A DNA stretch of 64,000 nt from CAYQUO01 sp964420835 (GTDB lineage: Bacteria > Chloroflexota > Anaerolineae > Anaerolineales > Anaerolineaceae), in NCBI GenBank assembly GCA_964420835.1, contig CAYQUO010000017.1, positions 1 through 64,000 on the forward strand. Direction: 5' to 3'. Position 1 is the stretch's first letter; each line of letters opens with the position of its first letter. Of this stretch, positions 54,710 to 62,354 are shown one piece after another. Position numbers and translations under genes: made by a program. The notes under the pieces are model-generated. The model was not told the origin of the DNA. It did not search any database and saw only the letters and a list, made by a program, of their open reading frames with translations.

Positions 54710-55358
54710 CAGGGCATTCTCCTTCGGATCCTTCATCCACCTGCCAGAGGTTCTGCCAGCGGACGATGCTCTTCCCCTGAGAGCCATTAATTTCATAAAA
54801 ACCGAAGTAACGGGTAGGATCCAGGTTCCCGTCAGCCTGTCGGATGAAGAAACCTCCCAGGGAGGTGAATGGCTCAACAACCAGCGCTACCTGCCACAGG
54901 TCTGGGAAAAAATTATTGTGCAGCCAGGTATCAAAAGGCGAAAGGAAGATGCCCATGCGGGGGTGTGTGTGATACCACCCTACGATCCGTTCACCTTCAA
55001 AACGCTTCTCTATCTGCTCGTGCAGATCGACCAGGCTGTCCTGTGTAAACGTCAGATAAACATTGCCCTGACGGGTATGTCGCGCAGGCAGTGCATGCTT
55101 AATAACAAGGAACTGTCCACCTGCGGGTTCATTCTGGCACCATTGTCCCACCAGCACACCGCCGACTTCAACAGAATCGCTGTTGGCATGCACGCTGACC
55201 CGGATGTAGGCTGCCTGTGCCATGAAGACTGAAACGGCCAGGTCCACCGGTTCACAATCGTATGGTGTATTCCAACGCTGGGCATTCTCCAACGGTTTCA
55301 ACAGGGTTAAAGGCTGGAGGATTTCAGGCGGTGCAAGGCGGATTCCGTATGTGGACAT
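54702..55358 (-). CDS. JAB/JAMM metallo-isopeptidase (deubiquitinase-like)
   Basis: ATG at 55358 follows AAAGGAA; the longer open frame overlaps the ubiquitin-like gene. The 218-residue protein has a complete JAMM active site: Glu64 (V-E-V-G-G), His130-x-His132, Ser140 and Asp143 in H-T-H-P-R-M-G-I-F-L-S-P-F-D. These match E, H-x-H-x7-S-x2-D. JAMM enzymes cut the isopeptide bond after the C-terminal glycine of ubiquitin-like modifiers or trim their precursors. The free ubiquitin-like protein of this operon needs no trimming. The ubiquitin-like/E2 fusion has a possible cleavage site. Confidence 0.88.
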   Translation of the reverse strand: MSTYGIRLAPPEILQPLTLLKPLENAQRWNTPYDCEPVDLAVSVFMAQAAYIRVSVHANSDSVEVGGVLVGQWCQNEPAGGQFLVIKHALPARHTRQGNVYLTFTQDSLVDLHEQIEKRFEGERIVGWYHTHPRMGIFLSPFDTWLHNNFFPDLWQVALVVEPFTSLGGFFIRQADGNLDPTRYFGFYEINGSQGKSIVRWQNLWQVDEGSEGECPDE

Positions 55359-55425
55359 TCGTTTTCCTTTATCCGTTTCTTCCGGACCGCTCCACGCTTC
55401 CGGAGCGGTCCGGGAAGAAGACAAT

Positions 55426-55692
55426 TCAGCCGGCTGTGACATCGGCTGTCATCATTAACCGATCGCCGGAGGGGATGCCCGCTTCGGTAAGCGTTTCCTC
55501 TTCCTTGAGTTCACGTCCGAGCGCCTTGCTGTCCAAACGGTAGGACATGGGGCGGCCGTCGGGGCCGGTCACAGGAAGTTCCAGGGATGTGGTAAGTTCT
55601 GGGATCAATTCTTTCACCTGCACTTCACCAGGCACCTCGGCATTTCGACTGCCCCCGGAGGGGAGCACAATGGTTACAGGAATATCGGCCAT
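55426..55692 (-). CDS. Ubiquitin-like protein (YukD-like beta-grasp), ends in Gly
   Basis: This 88-residue protein starts with V-T-I-V-L-P-S-G-G, has L-x-L-P-V-T-G-P-D-G-R-P-M-S-Y-R, and ends T-A-D-V-T-A-G. Length, strand pattern and the C-terminal tail after the last strand match YukD-like ubiquitin folds. The exposed C-terminal glycine is ready for adenylation by an E1. Over its whole length it aligns without gaps to the N-terminus of the E2 fusion (56 of 88 identical by my count), with residues 43-67 almost invariant. AAAGGAGA lies six bases before ATG. Confidence 0.85.
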   Translation of the reverse strand: MADIPVTIVLPSGGSRNAEVPGEVQVKELIPELTTSLELPVTGPDGRPMSYRLDSKALGRELKEEETLTEAGIPSGDRLMMTADVTAG

Positions 55693-55732
55693 TTCAATCT
55701 CCTTTCTGGATGTTTATTCTTTAATACGGTTC

Positions 55733-55762
55733 ATACTACAAGGCGCACGTGCACGGCGACAA
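55733..55762 (-). promoter_or_regulatory. Possible internal promoter for the free ubiquitin-like gene
   Basis: On the minus strand TTGTCG (55757-55762) and TAGTAT (55733-55738) lie 18 bp apart, each matching four of six consensus bases. They lie in the 75-bp gap before the free ubiquitin-like gene and would give a leader of about 34 nt. This could supply extra free modifier relative to the enzymes. Confidence 0.3.
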
Positions 55763-55767
55763 TTGGC

Positions 55768-56709
55768 TTATTTAATGCGGATATTTGGTTTCTTCTTAAA
55801 CAGCTCCAAAGTATTCATCTTGATCCGGTTGGCAGGTTTTTCTGCCACTGGATTGGCCGGCGCAATTTTGACTTGAACAGGGGCCTTTTGCGCTGCAGCC
55901 GGTTTGTTCAACTTAACCCGCTCAGGACGAAGCAACTCCCGTTGATCCAGGGGAAAGGCATCAGGATGTTTTTTTCGATATTCGCGTGACCACCGGGCAG
56001 CTTCTGGATCCCAGGGAAAGGGAGGTTTGGTCGGGTCATCATGAAAATTCTTCCATTGCAGCATTTCTCCCAGCATGACCACCAGGCGGTCCAGAGACCG
56101 GCTGGCTGCCCACCAGGCTGCATCGATGCAGACGCTGCCGTTCAAGTGGTTGATATTCGGGTGCCAAATTGGCGTCATCCACTTCATTCCCGGCCAGCGG
56201 TGAGGGTACTGGTTATGCAGATAGATTTCAACCTGATGGTTGGACCCATACTTCGGGTTTCCTTGCCGATCCACACCAATAATGCTCCGGCACTTAAATG
56301 TAATGATGTAGCGTTCCGGTGGCAGGTTTGGACGGGTTGAGGTTGCCTTGAACTGGATCAGGTCGCTGCGTGCAGCCAGTTCCACCATCAGTTCATAATC
56401 AGCCCGCAACCGGCGCATGCGAGGGGTATCTGCCACAAGGCCTCCGCCGGCGGTTATATCAGCCGTGAGGATAAGCCGGTCATGATCAGGCACACAGGCA
56501 TTTGCCAGCGTCTCTTCCTCTCTCAACTCCCGGCCGAGTGCTTTTGAATCCATGCGGTAGGACATTGGCCTGCCATCCGGGCCAACGAGGGGCAGCTTTA
56601 ACAGGGATGCAAGTTCCGCCAGGAGATCACGCACTGGGATGTCGTCAGGGATCTCTGCATTCCGGGCTCCACCATTGGGAAGGACAAGGGTAACGTTCAG
56701 GTCTGTCAT
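55768..56709 (-). CDS. Ubiquitin-like/E2 fusion protein
   Basis: Residues 1-88 are a YukD-like ubiquitin domain, ending T-A-D-I-T-A-G-G-G (82-90). Residues about 95-250 are a UBC-fold E2 domain with the motif H-P-N-I-N (183-187) and the active-site Cys194 in G-S-V-C-I-D, followed by the expected W-W and the helix L-D-R-L-V-V-M-L-G-E-M-L. Residues 250-313 are a basic tail with R-V-K-L-N-K-P, V-Q-V-K-I and R-I-K-M. E2 enzymes accept the modifier as a thioester from E1 and pass it to a lysine. Here the modifier is fused in front of the enzyme, as a substrate to be cut, a docking domain, or an inhibitor. E1 and RING genes lie just upstream. Confidence 0.88.
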   Translation of the reverse strand: MTDLNVTLVLPNGGARNAEIPDDIPVRDLLAELASLLKLPLVGPDGRPMSYRMDSKALGRELREEETLANACVPDHDRLILTADITAGGGLVADTPRMRRLRADYELMVELAARSDLIQFKATSTRPNLPPERYIITFKCRSIIGVDRQGNPKYGSNHQVEIYLHNQYPHRWPGMKWMTPIWHPNINHLNGSVCIDAAWWAASRSLDRLVVMLGEMLQWKNFHDDPTKPPFPWDPEAARWSREYRKKHPDAFPLDQRELLRPERVKLNKPAAAQKAPVQVKIAPANPVAEKPANRIKMNTLELFKKKPNIRIK

Positions 56710-56724
56710 GTTCGGTTTAATTCC

Positions 56725-57576
56725 TTATTGGTTCAAATGAGGCACCTGGCAGGTGCCGGTGATGTCCCAGCAGTCCTTGTGGTGCAGGGAATGACAAATA
56801 TCACATTCAACAACCCCGCGGGGGTCATTGCGAGAGACCGGCTCAAGGCAGTAGGGGCAGCGGTGTTCCTCAACGACAGCCAATTGGACTTTGTTCTTAT
56901 GCCGCAACAAACCCTTTGACTTGAGGCGAAGTGTTTTGCCAATATCCCTTTTCGGCTTGCGGTGTACAACAGGGCGCTCGGCAATAAGTGGTTTGGAAAT
57001 GGAGATGGTTTCCATGGATGGCATTGGCTCCACCCTGTGTGTAACAGGCCGGCGAACGCGGGATGTCTGCCTGATGGTTTTGGTTTTTGTGGAATTGGAT
57101 ATAACAGGTCGCGAAACCGATACGGGTTTGGTGGCTCTGGGAGCCGGGTGATGCCAGGCCCAAAGTGCAGCCATAGAAATCACAATGCCGGTTACCAGTC
57201 CACCCAGGTCAAGCCAACGGATGTTTCCTTCCAGCAATTGTGCGATGTCGAAACCGATCTGTGCTTCCGAGGCGTATCCGCAGATCAGCATTCCGGCAAT
57301 AAATGACGAAATTGCGCACAGGGATTGAATTATGCCATTCCGGCGATGGAATAAGAGGCGTGTGGAAAAGCCGGCTATGAGCCCAAGCAGAATGACTGTG
57401 AAAACCCATCGCAAGGCCTGCCAGTACCAGGGTCTTACAACCAGGAAAAGCACCATGGAAAGTGCATACGCAGAAACCAATAACAACAGGAGAACGGCTT
57501 TGCGGATCAGACGTTCGAACTCCAAAACTGGCGAAGGTGCCATTGTTGATCTCATCTTGCCTTTTTCCAGGGCCAT
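56725..57576 (-). CDS. Membrane RING-finger protein (E3-like)
   Basis: ATG at 57576 overlaps the E1 stop by one base. The 283-residue product has four membrane helices (about 25-47, 53-75, 83-102, 125-143), a Pro/Arg-rich basic linker, and a C-terminal zinc-binding domain (about 240-284). This has the order C-P-Y-C, 13 residues, C-D-I-C-H, H-x-D-C-W, C. That Cys/His spacing is of prokaryotic RING type. It could act as an E3 that brings the charged E2 to membrane targets, with the RING facing the cytoplasm. No HECT-like catalytic Cys is needed in that model. Confidence 0.8.
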   Translation of the reverse strand: MALEKGKMRSTMAPSPVLEFERLIRKAVLLLLLVSAYALSMVLFLVVRPWYWQALRWVFTVILLGLIAGFSTRLLFHRRNGIIQSLCAISSFIAGMLICGYASEAQIGFDIAQLLEGNIRWLDLGGLVTGIVISMAALWAWHHPAPRATKPVSVSRPVISNSTKTKTIRQTSRVRRPVTHRVEPMPSMETISISKPLIAERPVVHRKPKRDIGKTLRLKSKGLLRHKNKVQLAVVEEHRCPYCLEPVSRNDPRGVVECDICHSLHHKDCWDITGTCQVPHLNQ

Positions 57577-59453
57577 CAAACCGGACGGTCCTCACCAAGT
57601 TTGATCTTTGCTTGACCGGCTTTAAGGGATGTTTTTCCTGCAGCCGGACCCCCCTCTTTGCGCGCACTTGTCGGCGAATTTGATATTTTGATAGGAACGG
57701 GTTTCTTTCCGGATGATGTGACCGGCTGCCCTGGTTTGATTTGCAGGCCTTCTTCTTTCTTTCGGCTGATCTTCAGGGATGGTGCTGCTTTAATGGTTAT
57801 TGTATCCTTTGGCTTTTCTTTTCCAAGGCGAATGCGCCCGCGGGCTGGGTTGGCGTTTCCATCCAAAAGAGAGATCTCTTCCTTGAGCCGTATGCGGCCA
57901 GCCGAAGGCTGGATCTTCAAAGTACCGGTATTTTCAAAATGGCGAAAGTGTAAAGCCTCCGGAAGATCGCCCGTCAACTCATAAAAACGGTAGTCCACTC
58001 CGTTTTGAGCGCGGATGATGTGCAAAGGGGGAATCCCAACATTGGCAAGGGTGCGGTGGAGAAACTTCTCGTTCCCGGTAATAATATGTGTGAATTGTGC
58101 TTCCCGGAGAATGTCGCAGGTGGGACAGTGGCCATTATCAAATGACACATCGCTTAACGGACGAAGGACCTCTTCAATTGTATGGCAATTGGGGCATTCA
58201 AGTGAGGTGACCAGTTCCTGGTCCAGTTCGATGAAGGCGTCCGGACCTAGATCGGCTCGGGCTATTCGCAGCAATTCCTCCAATGTGGCACGCTCAGCCC
58301 GGGCAGGCAGTTCGGTAATCTCCCCGTAGAACCAGTGGCTTTCGCAATCTTCACGGGGGACATACGCGGTTGTGTGCATTTCATTCGTCAGCCCGTTGAA
58401 GTGGACAACCTTGCCTGGTTCCACGGGCATGTCATGGATCAACTTCAGCGCTTCCTGCGACTGCATTCCGCCAATGATAGAGGCAATCGTGGGTGTGGTC
58501 GGCACTTTTCCCAGCAGCACGTTCTGGCGCGCCAGCAGTTGGCAGGAGTAACGCAGGGACAGGTCCCTCAATGCTTCCTCGGTTAGAGTGCATTCGTAAC
58601 AGGCTCCCTGCCCTGGAACAAAGACCCTCATCAGCCCAAGGAGTTCCTGGATGGCTCCATCCACCCAGGGTTTGTTCAGCCAGTAGCAGAAGCGGTTCAC
58701 CGCCAGACGGGCTTCGCGATTATCTAGGCAGCCAATTACCACGTCCATTCTGCGGATTACACCCAGCCCCAGGCCGGTTGTCACATCACCATTCAGGTAT
58801 TGGACATTTACCTGGGGGTTGATTGATTTGGCCCGGGCTGCCACGACCTCCGCCTTGCTGCGGTTGTCATCCGTTTCACGGAAGAGAACCGAACGGCTCA
58901 GATTGGCAGCTTCGACCTTGTCGAAATCGATAATGTAGATGTTACCTACACCCATCAGGACGAGATTCTTGACGACCTCATTGCCCAGGGCGCCCGCCCC
59001 CACAACAAGCACCTTGGCCTGTTGAACCTTTTCGCGCTCCCACCAGGAAATGAACTCAAACGTCCCCAGCCGGTCTTTGCGAAGATTGGGAATATGGATC
59101 GGTTTTTCCGGTGAGACCGGCAGCCGTTTTGGCCCGCTCAGGGGATCGGGAGGCGCAGTGTCCGTATCCTGGGTTGTGAAGACCCCGGCCAACTCCTTGG
59201 CTTGGGCGATGTTGGATTCGTGGATCTCCCGGGCAAACCAGCCGACATTTGGTCTTGATTCTATGAGGCCGGATTCCTCCAGGGACTTCAAGGCCTCACG
59301 AAGGGTTGAACGGCTGATATCCAGCCGGGTCATTAATTCGCGTTCAGGCGGGAGCTGGGTGCCCGGTGAGAGGCTGCCATCCAGCAGAGAGGCGGCCAGT
59401 TTTCCGGCAGCGGCCTCAGCCAAAGTCTTGTGGGACAGGGGGAAAATTTTCAT
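57576..59453 (-). CDS. E1-like ThiF enzyme fused to an N-terminal GntR/FadR DNA-binding domain
   Basis: This 625-residue protein contains a GntR winged helix-turn-helix (about 10-77; L-P-P-E-R-E-L...I-S-R-S-T-L-R-E-A-L). Then comes a ThiF/MoeB/E1 adenylation domain (about 128-345) with V-V-G-A-G-A-L-G-N (nucleotide loop, 150-158), I-I-D-F-D, N-L-S-R (184-187), Lys200 and D-N-R-E-A-R. Candidate catalytic or zinc cysteines are C285-x-x-C288 and C304. A zinc ribbon follows (C420-x2-C423, C443-x2-C446). The last 115 residues are a low-complexity tail with repeated short motifs such as R-I-R-L-K and P-I-K-I-S. It should activate the ubiquitin-like proteins with ATP and also bind DNA. The palindrome in its own promoter is the obvious target. 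It is the first gene of the operon. Confidence 0.88.
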   Translation of the reverse strand: MKIFPLSHKTLAEAAAGKLAASLLDGSLSPGTQLPPERELMTRLDISRSTLREALKSLEESGLIESRPNVGWFAREIHESNIAQAKELAGVFTTQDTDTAPPDPLSGPKRLPVSPEKPIHIPNLRKDRLGTFEFISWWEREKVQQAKVLVVGAGALGNEVVKNLVLMGVGNIYIIDFDKVEAANLSRSVLFRETDDNRSKAEVVAARAKSINPQVNVQYLNGDVTTGLGLGVIRRMDVVIGCLDNREARLAVNRFCYWLNKPWVDGAIQELLGLMRVFVPGQGACYECTLTEEALRDLSLRYSCQLLARQNVLLGKVPTTPTIASIIGGMQSQEALKLIHDMPVEPGKVVHFNGLTNEMHTTAYVPREDCESHWFYGEITELPARAERATLEELLRIARADLGPDAFIELDQELVTSLECPNCHTIEEVLRPLSDVSFDNGHCPTCDILREAQFTHIITGNEKFLHRTLANVGIPPLHIIRAQNGVDYRFYELTGDLPEALHFRHFENTGTLKIQPSAGRIRLKEEISLLDGNANPARGRIRLGKEKPKDTITIKAAPSLKISRKKEEGLQIKPGQPVTSSGKKPVPIKISNSPTSARKEGGPAAGKTSLKAGQAKIKLGEDRPV

Positions 59454-59463
59454 TTCAATATTC

Positions 59464-59522
59464 TGGTATGGTGGTCAGACCAAAGATACCAAAATTATAA
59501 CCAGGAATTGGCTCGCTGTCAA
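59464..59522 (-). promoter_or_regulatory. Consensus sigma-70 promoter with overlapping GntR/FadR-like operator
   Basis: Minus strand: TTGACA (59517-59522), 17-bp spacer, TATAAT (59494-59499), a perfect match at both boxes and spacing. Overlapping the start region is a nested palindrome: TGGTCAGACCA (59472-59482) inside TGGTAT/ATACCA (59464-59469 and 59486-59491), with centres half a base apart. TGGTC-N-GACCA is the core of FadR-family sites. Bound here, a GntR protein would block the strongest promoter of the window, and the operon's own first gene encodes such a domain. Confidence 0.8.
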
Positions 59523-59616
59523 CCGCCTTACAATTTTGAAAGGTGTCCGATTGGCTTGGCGTCACCCTGGCAGGCCATTATTTTTTGATGTTTTATGCAG
59601 GAAATTAATTCGGTAT

Positions 59617-59641
59617 AAAAAAAGCCCCCATTCAGGGGGCC
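59617..59641 (-). terminator. Rho-independent terminator after the zinc-ribbon gene
   Basis: On the minus strand GCCCCC and GGGGGC form a stem around five bases, followed by seven Ts. It separates the DUF35 fragment from the promoter of the ubiquitin-like operon. Confidence 0.85.
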
Positions 59642-59685
59642 GATGCTTATTTGAGGTGATCACAGGAAATGAAAGACGCTTACCC

Positions 59686-59907
59686 TTAATTTACGGGTAC
59701 CTGCATTCCCACCGTGAGCGGGCTCTTTAACCCAGCCGCATCCGCTTCAACAGCCTCTTGTACAGGGTATCCATCCATAATCATCTTTTCGGCACAAACA
59801 GGGCAGGCTTCCCTGGGCGGGAAGACCTTTTCCTCACAATGAGGGCACACCTCACCAACCATTAAATATCGCTGCTTTTGTAAACGCCAATGTCGCGGCA
59901 CTTCCAT
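59686..59907 (-). CDS. DUF35-type zinc-ribbon protein lacking the OB-fold
   Basis: This 73-residue protein begins with M-E-V-P-R-H-W-R-L-Q-K-Q-R-Y and has C-P-H-C...C-P-V-C, the rubredoxin-like N-terminus of DUF35 acyl-CoA-associated proteins. Full members have another 60-80 residues with an OB-fold, which are missing here; the end reads M-Q-V-P-V-N. AAGGAGGT before ATG is perfect. It is probably a truncated paralog of the DUF35 gene at 63770. It may still bind metal. Confidence 0.75.
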   Translation of the reverse strand: MEVPRHWRLQKQRYLMVGEVCPHCEEKVFPPREACPVCAEKMIMDGYPVQEAVEADAAGLKSPLTVGMQVPVN

Positions 59908-60149
59908 AATGTACCTCCTTGGTAAAACTTGTAACACCGAGTTTACACGGGGGGCACTATCAAACACTATCAGGATTTCGAATGGCTTTTTCGTCACAGC
60001 ATAATTCGTAATATTCCATGCGTGGAGCCACCCCGCAGGAGGGCATCGTCGTGGTCCATGGCATCCACACCATGGACATGGATTAAGGCAGGAGGTCTCC
60101 TCATCTCCGTATTGAAAAGTTCGGCCGTGAGCTAATAACCGCCTGCCAT

Positions 60150-60503
60150 TCACCAGGCGTCGACCGATTGTGGAATGCGCCGGAATGAAGCGGTCAGCAA
60201 CTGCATTTGTGCGTTCCGGGCAGCCGGCCGGGGATCGAAATCCTTGGTGATGGCATCTTCAGCAAGGTAGGCGATCATTTGCTGCCGAAAGGCTGCGCAG
60301 GTTTTCACCCAAGATGAAACCGCCATGGGATACTTGGTGATCCAATATAAGGAAATCTGGCGGCGGGGTTCACGGCAGCGGTCCTTGCCCCCCGCCGCCT
60401 TGGCTTGGAATATTTGAATGTGCACGGCAGCCATAAGCCGGCGACAGACTGTATTCGTCAGCCCGGCGTTCTTCCCGGTATTGGCCATGCGAAAGATGAT
60501 CAA
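60150..60503 (-). CDS. Doubtful hypothetical protein
   Basis: An open frame of 117 codons with no strong ribosome site and no family I recognise. The composition (many Arg, Ala, Gln) is like a spurious frame, but it occupies an otherwise empty stretch. I include it with low confidence. Confidence 0.25.
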   Translation of the reverse strand: MIIFRMANTGKNAGLTNTVCRRLMAAVHIQIFQAKAAGGKDRCREPRRQISLYWITKYPMAVSSWVKTCAAFRQQMIAYLAEDAITKDFDPRPAARNAQMQLLTASFRRIPQSVDAW

Positions 60504-60602
60504 GAGAACATATTAAACATTAATTAACCGGAATGGAATTCCAAAAAATGTTTCGCCATTAATTATTTTTTCTATTTGAATTCTTTCCGCATGACTTCCA
60601 TA

Positions 60603-60896
60603 TCAGATGAGTAAATCGGCTTTCCCTGGGCAAGTTGTTGTGTCGATCTCAACACCTACATATCCCGGATTTATATTCTCGATGGCTTCAACCATGTTTC
60701 GGTGTTCCTGGATAACTCGATTTACTTCCACCACAGTTGGCAATTGTTCGCATGATAAATAGTGATTCTTGTTATCCATGATGTAATTATCAAATGCCCG
60801 GCGAAAGATTCGAGTCTGTGTCTCCAGAACCAGCAACCCCAGACAAACAAGGATAATTATTGAAAGGACCACCAGGAATTTGGGTGTTTTCGTCAT
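60603..60896 (-). CDS. Small single-pass membrane protein
   Basis: This 97-residue protein has a short basic N-terminus, one helix (about 7-24) and a soluble domain with two Cys residues (Y-L-S-C-E and T-T-C-P-G). GGAG lies about ten bases before ATG. Its orientation resembles secreted regulatory or anchor proteins, but I do not know its role. It lies downstream of the interrupted gene below. Confidence 0.55.
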   Translation of the reverse strand: MTKTPKFLVVLSIIILVCLGLLVLETQTRIFRRAFDNYIMDNKNHYLSCEQLPTVVEVNRVIQEHRNMVEAIENINPGYVGVEIDTTTCPGKADLLI

Positions 60897-60969
60897 ATGT
60901 AACTCTCCAACGAAACTCAGACACTTGCCAAATAGATGTACCAGTATGGGCTATCCATGCGGCGGAGGA

Positions 60970-61356
60970 CTATTTCTTTTGCCCTTGTACCAACCTCAAG
61001 TGTGTAATTACTTCCTGCCCATAATAGAATAGTGGGGACAGTTCGTGCCTGTTGTTCCCTAATTCGTTTTCAGCGACATCAATCGTGAGGATTCCTGAAT
61101 GGGCGAGGGCAAAAAACTTGACCCTGCCGACGGCAGGTGAAGGAAAGGCATCTGATAACGTCATATTTTGATAATACTATTCCGCCGCTGCCACGAATGC
61201 TTTGCTCGCCTGCGCAATGTTTGCATGTTGACCGCCGCCTATCATGCCGTCGCCATTACTGAAATACAGGCTGGTTGTACCGTCAGCCAGTGAGACCAAG
61301 GTAGCAATGCCTTGAGGATAACCCGTTTCCATGAGGATGCCCCAAACAGCGGGCAT
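60970..61356 (-). pseudogene. Conserved hypothetical gene interrupted by an in-frame TAG
   Basis: From ATG 61356 the frame gives 59 residues (M-P-A-V-W-G-I-L-M-E-T-G-Y-P and G-T-T-S-L-Y-F-S-N-G-D-G). It meets TAG at 61177-61179 and continues in the same frame for 68 residues (G-R-V-K-F-F-A-L-A, H-E-L-S-P-L-F-Y-Y-G-Q-E-V-I) to TAG at 60970-60972. Both halves together resemble one conserved short protein of Chloroflexota with unknown function. There is no frameshift, only the stop. Because the end of the gene is also TAG, readthrough would have to be selective if it occurs. Confidence 0.65.
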
Positions 61357-61498
61357 CTCATTGGTTGGTTCAATCCCAACATCATTTGGTATAAAAATAT
61401 ATATTTTGTTCCTTTGGATCAGATATATTTCCGCGTTACTTCAGATTGTCCGCAGCAGCCATATTTAAGGCGGGTTTTTATCCTTAATTCTAGTTCCC

Positions 61499-62155
61499 TC
61501 ACACATAACTTGCCGCCTGCACGAATCTCTTAATATCGCGAAGACCTATCCTGCCCTTGAAAAACTCACCTCCGGCGTTGATACTCGCCAGCGCTTCGCA
61601 TAGATCAACGGCGTTGGCCTCTGCCACCATAACGGCGCTCTTATAGCCTGCTGTAATGAGCATCCGCGCAAATGTCGGACTCACCCATTGGACTCGCACC
61701 AAGTCCGCCAACTGGGCAAGAATTTCCAGTGTGGCGAGGTTCACCCCGGTCGATTTCGCAAGCGCAGTTCTCTTTTCGGCATTGTAGGCCATCTCATGGA
61801 GAACGGCAGTATCTCTTATCCCATTCCGTTCAAGTGACACGATGTCTTCTTTCGGCAACCAATCGAAGACTTTCAATGCCACCGGTTTGGGGAAATAGCC
61901 TTCTATCTCTCGCCTGAGTAGGATGGGGTATTGTGTATCTATACCGGTCGCTTTCGCCATGGCCGCCAGTCGCCTGGCGTTCTTAAGTTCATCGCGCAGA
62001 GAGGCAAGGGTTATAATGCCCTGTTTTTCAAGGGCCTTCATCTTTTCCCTGATATTGTCAGTAAGGGACGCACGACTCGGTACAAGGTCTGTTGCTTCAA
62101 TCCGTATCCGTAAATCCTCAAGACTGATTTTTTCTGCATTATTGTAGGATGCCAT
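61499..62155 (-). CDS. DUF4332-domain protein
   Basis: ATG at 62155 follows AAGGTGA. The 218-residue protein is nearly all helical. The second half (about 130-218) is a helix-hairpin-helix array (L-E-I-L-A-Q-L-A-D-L-V-R-V, A-R-M-L-I-T-A-G-Y-K-S-A), the DUF4332 type found in Chloroflexota. Such domains may bind nucleic acid or protein, but no function is established. Confidence 0.75.
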   Translation of the reverse strand: MASYNNAEKISLEDLRIRIEATDLVPSRASLTDNIREKMKALEKQGIITLASLRDELKNARRLAAMAKATGIDTQYPILLRREIEGYFPKPVALKVFDWLPKEDIVSLERNGIRDTAVLHEMAYNAEKRTALAKSTGVNLATLEILAQLADLVRVQWVSPTFARMLITAGYKSAVMVAEANAVDLCEALASINAGGEFFKGRIGLRDIKRFVQAASYV

Positions 62156-62354
62156 TCTTATCACCTTTGTGTGGAACATCTTTGCTTAATAACGCACCTG
62201 CCCAGCGGTTTGCGTTAGTCTCGGACGTAGGGCGAGGGTGGGTTCGACTTAAGAGCAGAAAAAAACTCCAAGCGGGAAAATTGCTTCTCAAAGCAGAAGA
62301 TTCCCACTGAGTACTACATGCCTTGGTAACCCGCTATTTGATTGCAAGACCAAC

